Shown: in pieces, positions 17,137 through 25,332 of the stretch
Numbering within the stretch: the first letter of the stretch is position 1
How the letters are laid out: every line of letters begins with the position of its first letter
Origin: Mycolicibacterium sphagni
Lineage (GTDB): Bacteria > Actinomycetota > Actinomycetes > Mycobacteriales > Mycobacteriaceae
Direction of reading: 5' to 3'
Assembly (NCBI RefSeq): GCF_013337765.1
Contig: NZ_VBSB01000010.1
Location: 496,001 to 560,000, forward strand
Length of the DNA: 64,000 bases
Made by a program: the position numbers and the translations under genes
The notes under the pieces: model-generated
What the model was told of the DNA's origin: nothing
The model's database searches: none
What the model saw: the letters and a program-made list of their open reading frames with translations, nothing else

Positions 17137-17812
17137 TCGGCGTGATGTCGAGGACGACCCACCGGCCGTCCTGCTTGGCCAGCCCGACGCGCAGTGCCAG
17201 CGCGGCGGTGCTCGGCTGCTGACCCGGCTGGCTCTGGGTTCCCCGCATCACCACCGCGACGCTGGCCGCCGCGGGGCCCAACGCCTCCAGGCCCGCCGAG
17301 ATCGTCTGCGCCGATGCCGAGATGTTCTTCTTGGCCAAATCTGAAGTTGCCTTGCCGAATTCGCCCTTGAACGCGTCCGCCCGCTCGGGCGCCATGAAGG
17401 AGGCGGCCCGGTCGATCGACGACGTGGGGTCGGCCGGGCTGAAGGTGGCGGTGGCCTCGGAGACGGCGGTGGCGATGCGCACCACGTCGGCGGAGTCGCG
17501 GGTGAAGTCCTCATCAGGCAGCGTCCACCGGGTGTAGCCGACAACGACCGCTGCCACCACAGCGACGGTGGCCAGACCGACGACCGCCAGCCGCAGCCCG
17601 GGGCCTTCGTCGTCGGTGCCGACGGTCACCGAATCACGCCGGTACAGAACGACATTGACGATGACGCCCTGGACGATCAGCAGGCACAGCACCGAGCACG
17701 CCGACACCCACCACAGCGGCCAGCCGAGCACCACACCAATGGCCAGCAGTGCCGCGACGGCGGCGACCGGGGCGGCGACATCGAAGGCCAGCACGCGAGC
17801 CAGGTTCCTCAT
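17123..17812 (-). CDS. omamB: Orphan Mce-associated membrane protein OmamB (Rv0200 type)
   Basis: 229 residues, the length of Rv0200. Two hydrophobic hairpin segments (about 10-55) and a third about 75-92, then an extracytoplasmic SnoaL/Mam-like domain ending RWVVLDITPINAR. Mce-associated membrane proteins support MCE transporters; omamA and its neighbour are encoded away from mce operons. ATG 17812 overlaps the omamA stop as ATGA. Symbol assigned by position and similarity to M. tuberculosis. Confidence 0.85.
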   Translation of the reverse strand: MRNLARVLAFDVAAPVAAVAALLAIGVVLGWPLWWVSACSVLCLLIVQGVIVNVVLYRRDSVTVGTDDEGPGLRLAVVGLATVAVVAAVVVGYTRWTLPDEDFTRDSADVVRIATAVSEATATFSPADPTSSIDRAASFMAPERADAFKGEFGKATSDLAKKNISASAQTISAGLEALGPAAASVAVVMRGTQSQPGQQPSTAALALRVGLAKQDGRWVVLDITPINAR

Positions 17813-18396
17813 CGCAGCGACTCCAGCCGCGAGATCATCAGCTTGCCGTCCACGTCGGAGATCCCGAGGCGCAGGTTCCAGCGCACGGTGGCCGGCTTGT
17901 CGCCGGCGTTCTCGCTGACCGAGGTGGCGACGACCAGCACGCTGTCGGTGCGTTGGGCCAGCTCCGGTGGCAGCGTCGAGGGGCGCTGGCCCGGCTGCAC
18001 GTCGAGATCGTGGTGCACCAATTCGAACGACACCGAGTCGATCTGCCCGGTGGTGCGCGCCTTCAGCGTCCGGACCACCTCGCGGTAGGGCGTGATCGCG
18101 GCCTCGAAGTCGGAGTTGAGCTGCCCGACGGTGCCGTCGTGCAACTTCTGGAGGCTGGCGTCGACATTGTCGACGTTCATATTGATCAACACCCCGGTCC
18201 AGTCCGCGGCCGCGGCCATCACCCGGGTCTGATAGGCGCGCTCGTCGGTGGCGTTGCGGTGGCCCGACCAGATCAACGTCCCCAGCACGAGCGCGGCCAC
18301 GGCCACCACGCCAAGCACCGTCGAGGCCATGCCATAGGTGGAGAACACCCGGCCGGGCGCCTCCTGCTTGTCCTGGTCGTCGTCGGCCGCGGGCAT
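17809..18396 (-). CDS. omamA: Orphan Mce-associated membrane protein OmamA (Rv0199 type)
   Basis: 195 residues from ATG 18396. A single transmembrane helix (about 24-44, STVLGVVAVAALVLGTLIW) follows a short acidic cytoplasmic part; the extracytoplasmic domain carries the Rv0199 segments ADWTGVLINMNVDNVDASLQ, LHDGTVGQLN and DVDGKLMISRLESLR. In M. tuberculosis OmamA stabilises Mce1 and Mce4 importers. Here it lies 30 kb from a complete mce1 operon. It is divergent from zmp1 across 67 nt. Confidence 0.93.
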   Translation of the reverse strand: MPAADDDQDKQEAPGRVFSTYGMASTVLGVVAVAALVLGTLIWSGHRNATDERAYQTRVMAAAADWTGVLINMNVDNVDASLQKLHDGTVGQLNSDFEAAITPYREVVRTLKARTTGQIDSVSFELVHHDLDVQPGQRPSTLPPELAQRTDSVLVVATSVSENAGDKPATVRWNLRLGISDVDGKLMISRLESLR

Positions 18397-18463
18397 GAAG
18401 GGGAGGCTACCGGGCCGCCCTGGGGCCAGACGCCGCGGTCTGACCTCTGGTAAGGATGGTTGG

Positions 18464-20476
18464 GTGACGGTAGAAACACTGCGCTCGGGTATCGACCTGT
18501 CCCACGTCGAGGCCGAGGTTCGCCCGCAAGATGACCTGTTCGGCCACGTCAACGGACGCTGGCTGGCCGAATACACCATCCCCGGTGACCGGGCCACCGA
18601 CGGCGCGTTTCGCACGCTGTACGACCGGGCCGAGGAGCAGGTGCGCGAGCTGATTACCCAGGCAGCCGGCGGGCAGGAGCGCAGCGACTCGGGGGGCGAC
18701 AGCGGCCAGCCGGGCACCGACGCCCAGCGCATCGGCGATCTCTACAACAGCTTCCTGGACTCCGACGCCGTCGAGCGCCGCGGTGTACAGCCGCTGCTCG
18801 ACGAGCTGGCGGCCATCGATGGCGCGGCAGATCCGGCGGCGCTGGCCGCGGCGATCGGCTCGCTGCAGCGCACCGGCGTCGGCGGTGGGGTCGGGCTCTA
18901 CATCGACACCGATTCGAAGAACTCCACGCGCTACCTGTTGCACGCCAGCCAGTCGGGGCTGGGCCTGCCCGACGAGTCGTACTACCGCGACGAACAGCAT
19001 GCCTCGATCCTGGGTGCCTACCCGGCACACATCGCGACGATGTTCGCCCTGGTGCTGGGCGGTACGGCCGATGACCACTCCGAGCGGGCCGCGCGGATCG
19101 TGGCACTGGAGACCAAACTGGCTGCGGCGCATTGGGATGTGGTCAAGCGCCGCGACGCCGACCTGACCTACAACCTGCGTGCGTTCACCGATCTGTCGGC
19201 CGAGGCGCCAGGCTTCGACTGGGCGGGCTGGATCACCGCACAGGGCACGACCACGGATGTGGTTGCCGAACTGGTTGTGCGCCAGCCTGATTACCTGACG
19301 GCCTTCGCCGAACTGTGGTCGAGCCACGACTTCGCCGACTGGCAGGACTGGGCGCGCTGGCGGCTGATCAACGCCCGGGCCGCATATCTGACCGACGCCG
19401 TGGTCGAAGCGAATTTCGACTTCTACGGCCGCACTCTGTCGGGCACCGAGCAGATCCGCGACCGCTGGAAGCGGGCGGTGTCGCTGGTGGAAAGCCTGAT
19501 GGGCGACGCGGTCGGTCGACTGTATGTCGAACGACACTTCCCGCCGGATGCCAAGGCGCGCATGGATATTCTCGTCGACAACCTGCGAGAGGCCTACCGG
19601 GTCAGCATCAACGACCTGGAGTGGATGACCCCGGCCACCCGCCAGCGCGCACTGGCCAAACTGGACAAGTTCACCGCCAAGATCGGCTACCCCGCCAAGT
19701 GGCGGGACTACTCCACGCTAGTGATCGATCGCAATGACCTGTACGGCAACGTCATTCGCGGTAATGAGGTGGCCCATGATCGCGAGCTGGCCAAGCTGGG
19801 TGGCCCGGTCGACCGTGACGAGTGGTTCATGACACCGCAGACGGTCAACGCCTACTACAACCCGGGCATGAACGAGATCGTGTTCCCTGCCGCGATCCTG
19901 CAGCCACCGTTCTTCGACGCCGGGGCCGACGACGCGGCGAACTACGGCGGGATCGGCGCGGTGATCGGTCACGAGATCGGCCACGGATTCGACGACCAGG
20001 GCGCCAAGTACGACGGCGACGGTAACCTTGTCGACTGGTGGACCGACGAGGACCGCGCCGAGTTCGGCACGCGCACCGGCCAACTCATCGAGCAGTACGA
20101 GGCGTTCGTGCCACGCGGGCTCGAGCCGTCGCATCACGTCAACGGCGCGTTCACCGTCGGGGAGAACATCGGCGACCTGGGCGGGCTGTCGATCGCCCTG
20201 CTGGCCTACGAGCTGTCGCTGGGCGGCAAGGAAGCCCCTGTGATCGACGGGCTGACCGGCCAGCAGCGGGTGTTCTTTGGCTGGGCCCAGGTGTGGCGCA
20301 CCAAATCCCGTGAGGCCGAGGCCATTCGGCGCCTCGCTACCGATCCGCACTCACCGCCGGAGTTCCGCTGCAACGGCGTGATCCGCAACATGGACGCCTT
20401 CTACGACGCGTTCGAGGTCAGCACCGACGACGAGCTGTACCTGGAGCCCGAGCGGCGCGTCCGGATCTGGAGCTGA
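18464..20476 (+). CDS. zmp1: Zinc metalloprotease Zmp1 (peptidase family M13)
   Basis: 670 residues from GTG 18464, with AAGGA about 7 nt upstream. A neprilysin-family zinc endopeptidase, linked in M. tuberculosis to inflammasome suppression and phagosome arrest. Zinc motif GHEIGH has H503 and H507 with catalytic E504; the third ligand is E567 in GENIGDLGG. The substrate-binding NAYYNPGMNEIVFPAA and the C-terminal CNGVIRN motif are intact. No signal peptide is seen, as for Rv0198c. An extra Gly/Ser/Asp stretch around 68-84 distinguishes it from the 663-residue orthologue. It is followed 5 nt later by the nitroreductase. Confidence 0.96.
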   Translation: MTVETLRSGIDLSHVEAEVRPQDDLFGHVNGRWLAEYTIPGDRATDGAFRTLYDRAEEQVRELITQAAGGQERSDSGGDSGQPGTDAQRIGDLYNSFLDSDAVERRGVQPLLDELAAIDGAADPAALAAAIGSLQRTGVGGGVGLYIDTDSKNSTRYLLHASQSGLGLPDESYYRDEQHASILGAYPAHIATMFALVLGGTADDHSERAARIVALETKLAAAHWDVVKRRDADLTYNLRAFTDLSAEAPGFDWAGWITAQGTTTDVVAELVVRQPDYLTAFAELWSSHDFADWQDWARWRLINARAAYLTDAVVEANFDFYGRTLSGTEQIRDRWKRAVSLVESLMGDAVGRLYVERHFPPDAKARMDILVDNLREAYRVSINDLEWMTPATRQRALAKLDKFTAKIGYPAKWRDYSTLVIDRNDLYGNVIRGNEVAHDRELAKLGGPVDRDEWFMTPQTVNAYYNPGMNEIVFPAAILQPPFFDAGADDAANYGGIGAVIGHEIGHGFDDQGAKYDGDGNLVDWWTDEDRAEFGTRTGQLIEQYEAFVPRGLEPSHHVNGAFTVGENIGDLGGLSIALLAYELSLGGKEAPVIDGLTGQQRVFFGWAQVWRTKSREAEAIRRLATDPHSPPEFRCNGVIRNMDAFYDAFEVSTDDELYLEPERRVRIWS

Positions 20477-20481
20477 CGATC

Positions 20482-20997
20482 GTGGACGCCTGGGACGCCA
20501 TCCGGGCGCGGCGCAACGTACGCAGTTACACCACAACACCGATCCCCTCGGCCGATATCGACCGGATCCTCGAGGCCGGCTGGCGCTCCCCATCGGCCCG
20601 CAACAACCAGCATTGGGATTTCGTCATCGTCACCGATCGCGCTGCACTGCAAGAGCTTTCAACGGTGTGGATGGGAGCCGGCCACATCGCGGCGGCACAG
20701 GCGGCGATCGCCCTGGTGATCCCCGAGCCGCCGGATGAGCGCACCAAGCTGCTCGACCAGTACGACCTGGGGCAGGCCACGATGGCAATGGCGATCGCGG
20801 CCACCGAGCTCGGGATCGGCACCGGCCACTCGGCTATCGGCGATCAAGACAAAGCGCGGGCCATCCTCGGCGTTCCCGCCGATCACCTCGTCGCCTATCT
20901 GCTCGGGCTCGGCTATCCCGCAGACCGCCCGCTCACGCCAATTCGCAAGCCGAGCCGGCGCCCGTTCGACGACGTGGTCCACCGCGGCAGCTGGTAG
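20482..20997 (+). CDS. Nitroreductase-family FMN oxidoreductase
   Basis: 171 residues from GTG 20482. The N-terminal IRARRNVRSYTTTPIP and RSPSARNNQHWDFVIV segments are the FMN-binding region of the nitroreductase fold; GLGYPADRP near the end is also typical. Such enzymes reduce nitro groups, quinones or enones with NAD(P)H. The short gap after zmp1 suggests co-transcription. The substrate is not predictable. It ends 1 nt from the stop of the convergent arsR gene. Confidence 0.88.
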   Translation: MDAWDAIRARRNVRSYTTTPIPSADIDRILEAGWRSPSARNNQHWDFVIVTDRAALQELSTVWMGAGHIAAAQAAIALVIPEPPDERTKLLDQYDLGQATMAMAIAATELGIGTGHSAIGDQDKARAILGVPADHLVAYLLGLGYPADRPLTPIRKPSRRPFDDVVHRGSW

Positions 20998-20998
20998 A

Positions 20999-21340
20999 TC
21001 AGCGGGTAGCGGCTTCCCGGTTGGCGCCGTCGACCACCGATTCCAGCAGTCCCGGCAACGCGTCGTCGACTTCGTCGGCCCGCAGCCGCTGGTGGGTGAG
21101 GCCGCCGAGCACCAGCCGCTCGATCAGGCCGGCCTCTCGCAGGATCTTGAAGTGGTGCGTCGCCGTGGACTTGTTGATGCCGTCGTAGAGCGCGCTGCAC
21201 TGCAGCGGCCCGTCGGCATTGCGTAGCCGCCGAACCATCTCCAGACGCGCGGGGTCCTGAAGTGCGGCGAGCACCTGGTGCAGCGGCGCGACCGGATGAA
21301 CCGGATAGGTGTCGGCCTGGAATGCCGCCGCCTCAACCAT
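20999..21340 (-). CDS. ArsR-family transcriptional repressor
   Basis: 113 residues from ATG 21340 with AGGAG 6 nt upstream. A winged HTH fold: LQDPARLEMVRRLRNADGPLQCSAL, then KSTATHHFKILREAGLIERLVLGG is the recognition helix and wing. Only one cysteine (C48) is present, so the usual ArsR/SmtB metal-thiolate site is not evident; a non-metal or redox signal is more likely. It is divergent from an MFS exporter with an inverted repeat between, the standard layout of a repressor and its target. Confidence 0.9.
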   Translation of the reverse strand: MVEAAAFQADTYPVHPVAPLHQVLAALQDPARLEMVRRLRNADGPLQCSALYDGINKSTATHHFKILREAGLIERLVLGGLTHQRLRADEVDDALPGLLESVVDGANREAATR

Positions 21341-21376
21341 GGTTGTCTCCTGTGTTCCGCATCACGACCTGCAAAG

Positions 21377-21392
21377 TTTGATCAGTATCAAA
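21377..21392. promoter_or_regulatory. Operator for the arsR/MFS divergent promoter
   Basis: TTTGAT (21377-21382) and ATCAAA (21387-21392) form a perfect inverted repeat with a 4-nt spacer. A further ATCAAA half-site is at 21424-21429, and CAAAGTTTG (21372-21380) overlaps the left arm. TAGCGT at 21395-21400 is a -10 candidate for the MFS gene, so the repeat would occupy the -35 side. Assignment to the ArsR repressor is inference from position. Confidence 0.6.
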
Positions 21393-21446
21393 CCTAGCGT
21401 ACGCTCAAGCAAGTTCGACAGCCATCAAACATACCCAGGAGTGTCC

Positions 21447-22670
21447 ATGGCGTGCCTCGACGAGGGCCAGCACAGCCAGGTCACCACTCAGCGCTGGGCG
21501 TACCCGCTGTTGCTCGTGCTCAGTGGCGTCGCACTGGGGGTCTCCGGACTTCCGGCGCCGCTGTATGGCATCTACGAGTCGAACTGGCACCTCACCCCGC
21601 TGGCCACCACGGTCGTCTTCGCGGTGTACGCGTTCGCCGCGCTGGCCGCGGTGTTGGTGTCCGGCCGGATTTCCGACGTCGTTGGCCGCAAGCCCGTATT
21701 GCTCGTCGCACTGATCGCGCTGATCGCCGGCCTTGGCATCTTCCTGATCGCCGACAGCATCGAGATGCTGCTGCTGGCCCGCACGATCCACGGCGCGGCC
21801 GTCGGCTCGATCGTGGTTGCCGCGGCCGCCGCGCTTCTGGACCTGCGGCCGCACCACGGTGTGCGCTCGGGTCAGCTCAGCGGCGTGAGCTTCAACATCG
21901 GCATGACCGTCGCGATCGTCGGCTCCTCGGTGCTGGCCCAGTACGTCGCCCACCCGCTGCGCACCCCGTACGCGGTGGTCGCGGTGGTGTGCGCGGTGGT
22001 CGGCGTCGGTGTGGTGGCCCTGCGGGAAACCCACAGCGGCCGAACCGGTGGCCGCATCCGTATCAGCAAACCCGCTGTGCCGCAGGAGATTCGGGACGAC
22101 TTCTGGTTCGCGGCGCTGGGCGCGATGGCATCGTGGTCGGTGCTGGGAGTGCTGCTGTCGCTGTATCCGTCGCTGGCGGCCCAGCAGACCAACGTGCACA
22201 ACCTGGTGTTCGGCGGCGGGGTCGTCGGGGTGACGGCGTTCTCGGCGGCGATGGCGCAATTGGTGGCCACTCGGGTGCCCGCTCGGCTCTCGGCGGTGAT
22301 CGGCGACGTCGGCATGGCCGCCGCGCTGCTGCTGACGGTGCCGGTCCTGCTCACCCACCGCTGGCCGTTGGTCTTCGCAGCGGCCGCGCTGCTCGGCGCG
22401 ACGTTCGGGCTCGGCTTCGGCGGCTCACTGCGCCACCTGTCCGACGTGGTGCCCGCCGACAAGCGCGGTGAGACGATGTCGGCGTTCTACCTCTTGGCCT
22501 ACACGGCGATGGCACTGCCGACGATCGCGGCGGGCTGGGCCGCCACGCAATGGCCCCTGGCGCAGGTGTTTCCGTGGTTCGCCGCGATCGTGGCGCTGGC
22601 CTGCCTGGCCGCCGCCGGGGTGGGCGCAGCCGGTCTCAGGCGGGCGAGTCCGTCGCGCCAGGCGTCTTGA
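21447..22670 (+). CDS. MFS transporter
   Basis: 407 residues from ATG 21447 with AGGAG at 5 nt spacing. Twelve hydrophobic segments; the MFS motif A equivalent is SGRISDVVGRKPVLL after TM2. Sequence style matches drug-efflux MFS proteins. The divergent ArsR gene and operator suggest induction by a toxic compound. The last 35 nt overlap, tail to tail, the 3' end of the esterase gene on the other strand. Substrate unknown. Confidence 0.9.
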   Translation: MACLDEGQHSQVTTQRWAYPLLLVLSGVALGVSGLPAPLYGIYESNWHLTPLATTVVFAVYAFAALAAVLVSGRISDVVGRKPVLLVALIALIAGLGIFLIADSIEMLLLARTIHGAAVGSIVVAAAAALLDLRPHHGVRSGQLSGVSFNIGMTVAIVGSSVLAQYVAHPLRTPYAVVAVVCAVVGVGVVALRETHSGRTGGRIRISKPAVPQEIRDDFWFAALGAMASWSVLGVLLSLYPSLAAQQTNVHNLVFGGGVVGVTAFSAAMAQLVATRVPARLSAVIGDVGMAAALLLTVPVLLTHRWPLVFAAAALLGATFGLGFGGSLRHLSDVVPADKRGETMSAFYLLAYTAMALPTIAAGWAATQWPLAQVFPWFAAIVALACLAAAGVGAAGLRRASPSRQAS

Positions 22671-24099
22671 TCTGGGCAGCCAACCACGGCAACGCATCTG
22701 AGAACGCCCGCTCGGCGAACTGCCAGGTGTGGAAGCTGATGATGCGATGCACCGAGCAGGAGATGCCGACGGTCTTGGCCGTCGTGCACAGATCGTCGGC
22801 CGCGCCGGCCTCGTCGGAGTCACGGAACTCGTCGTGCCCGCCAAAACCGGACGGCGCATCGGATTGTGGCCGTTTCCCGCCGCCGTTGCCGTAGGGCGAT
22901 GTGGTGTTGGTGGGGGTGACGGTGTCCTCGAACCAGCCGGCGACGTCCTGATACGGCCCGTGCTTGAGCATCACCGTGCGCGGGTCGAACTGGTCCCAGG
23001 CCGCGGCATTGCCGCCGTAGAGCCGACTGATCGTCTGGTCCTTGGTGCCCGCGGTCGGCCCGTGATCGCCCGCGATGTCCTCGAAGGTGCTGAACAGGTC
23101 CGGATGCATCACGGTCAGGTCGACAGCGCAGGTGCCGCCCATCGACCAGCCGACCACGGCCCAGTTGGCGGCTTGGTCGGATGCGCCGAAATGGTCTACG
23201 ACATAAGGCCGGACGTCCTTGGTGAGATGGTCGGCGGAGTCACCACGGGGACCGTTGACGCATTCGGTGTCGTTGTTGAAGCTGCCCCCGGAGTCGACGA
23301 AGACGAAGATCGGCGCCATGCCGCCGTGGCTCTGCGCGTGGCCGTCGATGACGGGCATCACATTGCCGCTGCGCATCCAGTCCGCCGGGGTGTTGAACTC
23401 ACCGGCGACCATCATGATGACAGGCAGCCGCGGCGGGGTGGGTCCGGCGAACCAGGCAGGCGGCAGGTAGACGTATTCGCTGCGATGCTTGAATCCGCTT
23501 GCGTCCGAACCGATGTCGACCTCGACCAGCTTTCCGGTGGTCTGCACGGTGTTCCGCAGGCCGGGCAGGTCGGCGGCGTCGATCTGGTTCGGTAGCGGCC
23601 CGGCCGTCAGCGCCCCCCACGCGGCCTGCACGCTCGGGTAGTAGCCGACCCACTTGTTGAGCGCGAGCAGCGCCGTCATCAATGTCAACGGAATCGCCAA
23701 CACCGCGACACCTCGTCGCCACCAAGAATTCCCGCGCCAGCCCAGTATCGCGACGGCGACTCCGGTGGCGAAAACCCCGATCCAGACCCACAAATAGAAG
23801 GGCGCCGGATCCGACGCCAGCCCTTCTGAGTCGACGTAGGTACGTGCGGCGAACGCGCCGAGCACGCCGATCACGACGCAGACCGGCAGCCACACCATCC
23901 ACCACCGCCGGGTCCTGCGCCATCCGATCGCGACGATCAGCGTGATGACAGCGACGATCTCGATGGTCAGCGGCAGCCAGCCGCCGAGCAGTGAGACTCC
24001 GTGCGCGTATTGGTGGAGATTGGTGGCGGGCAGCTGTGGCAGCGGTGACGGTTGCGCCGGCGACGGTGCGGGCGACGGAGTTGGCGGCACGTACCCCAT
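22636..24099 (-). CDS. Membrane-anchored esterase of the esterase D/antigen 85 fold
   Basis: 487 residues. A Pro-rich N-terminus, then four hydrophobic segments (about 38-150), then an extracytoplasmic alpha/beta-hydrolase domain. The nucleophile elbow VGWSMGGTCAVDL supplies the catalytic Ser; FHTWQF near the end carries the probable His. The layout resembles M. tuberculosis membrane-anchored Ag85-like esterases. Mycolyl transfer is possible but not shown by the sequence. It is upstream of nothing co-directional before the arsR region; 54 nt separate it from the ldt stop. Confidence 0.85.
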   Translation of the reverse strand: MGYVPPTPSPAPSPAQPSPLPQLPATNLHQYAHGVSLLGGWLPLTIEIVAVITLIVAIGWRRTRRWWMVWLPVCVVIGVLGAFAARTYVDSEGLASDPAPFYLWVWIGVFATGVAVAILGWRGNSWWRRGVAVLAIPLTLMTALLALNKWVGYYPSVQAAWGALTAGPLPNQIDAADLPGLRNTVQTTGKLVEVDIGSDASGFKHRSEYVYLPPAWFAGPTPPRLPVIMMVAGEFNTPADWMRSGNVMPVIDGHAQSHGGMAPIFVFVDSGGSFNNDTECVNGPRGDSADHLTKDVRPYVVDHFGASDQAANWAVVGWSMGGTCAVDLTVMHPDLFSTFEDIAGDHGPTAGTKDQTISRLYGGNAAAWDQFDPRTVMLKHGPYQDVAGWFEDTVTPTNTTSPYGNGGGKRPQSDAPSGFGGHDEFRDSDEAGAADDLCTTAKTVGISCSVHRIISFHTWQFAERAFSDALPWLAAQIKTPGATDSPA

Positions 24100-24153
24100 T
24101 GTGGGGGCCGTTGCTGTGCTTAACCTTTGAGCCTCTTGAGCCCCGACCCGGCC

Positions 24154-25188
24154 TTAAGACAGCTGCCACTGCCAGTCGTCGGCGCCGTCGGGCTTGTTGT
24201 ACGTACCGACCGAGTTCTTCACGATGATCGGGTCACCGCTACCGAAGTTGTCGTAGAACCACTGCGCATTCGCCTGGCTGAGGTTGATGCAGCCGTGGCT
24301 CACATTGCGCTTGCCCTGGTCTCCGACCGACCACGGCGCGCTGTGCACGAAGTTGCCTTGGTTGTCGATCCGCACAGCGAGCTTGACGTGAACCTTGTAG
24401 CCGTCCGCCGATGTGCTCGGCACGCCGTAGGTCGCCGAGTCCATCACGATGTCCGGGAACTTCTCCAGCACGTAGTAGGTGCCGTTCGCGGTGTCGTGAC
24501 CCGGCTTGCCCATCGACATCGGGAAGGTCTGCTCGAGCTTGCCGTTGCGGGTGATCGTCATCTGATGGGTCGCATTGTCGGCGGTGGCCACTATGGCGTC
24601 GCCAACGCGGAAGCTGGACTTCGCGCCGCTGGCGTCGATGTTGACGACCGTGCCGGCCGGCCAGAACGCGTAGGGCCGCCACCGCACCTGAGAATCGGTC
24701 AGCCAGTAGAACGCGCCGGGAACCGGCGGCACCGACGAGATGTGGATCGCCTGCTCGGCCAACCCTCGGTTGGCGATCGGCCGCGCGAAGTTGATGATGA
24801 TCGGCTTGGCCACCCCGACCATCGACCCGTTGACCGGATTGAATGACGGCGGCGCGAACACCGGGTCACCGGTGTAGGGCAACGGGTTCTGGCCCTTGAC
24901 CGGACCAGCGGCCGCGGCGGCCGCCTGCTGAGCGGCCAGCGGGTCGGCCGGCGGCGGGGCCAACGGGTCCGGTGCCGGCGGCGGGAACGCGGCCGGGTCA
25001 GCCGGCGGCGGCGCAAACGGGTCCGGCGGGGGCGCCGGCACCTGTGCAGGCGGCACGTCCACGATGCCGGGGTCGGCAGGAGCTTGGTCTGGATCGGCCA
25101 GCGCTGATCCGCTGCCGATACTGATTCCGGCGGCCACTCCGACCACGCATAACGTGGCGGCGATCGCCCCCCTCACCTGCAGCTTCAT
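24154..25188 (-). CDS. L,D-transpeptidase, LdtMt4 type (Rv0192)
   Basis: 344 residues from ATG 25188 (GGAG 8 nt upstream; a TTG two codons earlier is not needed). Forms 3-3 crosslinks in peptidoglycan outside the membrane. Signal peptide about 1-31, a long Pro/Ala/Asp linker 43-84, an Ig-like domain about 105-195 and a YkuD catalytic domain about 200-330. The active-site SHGCINL contains H298 and C300, with H282 as the upstream catalytic His. Synteny (next to the Rv0191-type MFS gene) supports Rv0192. This class is resistant to classical beta-lactams but inhibited by carbapenems. Confidence 0.93.
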   Translation of the reverse strand: MKLQVRGAIAATLCVVGVAAGISIGSGSALADPDQAPADPGIVDVPPAQVPAPPPDPFAPPPADPAAFPPPAPDPLAPPPADPLAAQQAAAAAAGPVKGQNPLPYTGDPVFAPPSFNPVNGSMVGVAKPIIINFARPIANRGLAEQAIHISSVPPVPGAFYWLTDSQVRWRPYAFWPAGTVVNIDASGAKSSFRVGDAIVATADNATHQMTITRNGKLEQTFPMSMGKPGHDTANGTYYVLEKFPDIVMDSATYGVPSTSADGYKVHVKLAVRIDNQGNFVHSAPWSVGDQGKRNVSHGCINLSQANAQWFYDNFGSGDPIIVKNSVGTYNKPDGADDWQWQLS

Positions 25189-25257
25189 AACCAAAACTCC
25201 CTCGATACCGACTCAACCCAGTGTTACACAGCAGGCTGGGTGTGCTTTCCGACGCGA

Positions 25258-25269
25258 TTCGCTAGCGAA
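25258..25269. promoter_or_regulatory. 12-bp perfect palindrome upstream of the L,D-transpeptidase gene
   Basis: TTCGCTAGCGAA lies 70 nt upstream of the ldt start, in the 144-nt gap before the MFS stop. A perfect palindrome of this length may be a regulator site. CCCAG/CTGGG arms (25217-25221, 25236-25240) also flank the gap closer to the gene. No regulator is assigned. Confidence 0.3.
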
Positions 25270-25332
25270 CCCGACCTCGGGCGTTCGTACCGCCCTGACC
25301 TGTGCAGATAGTCGCCTCGAGGGTGACAAGCG

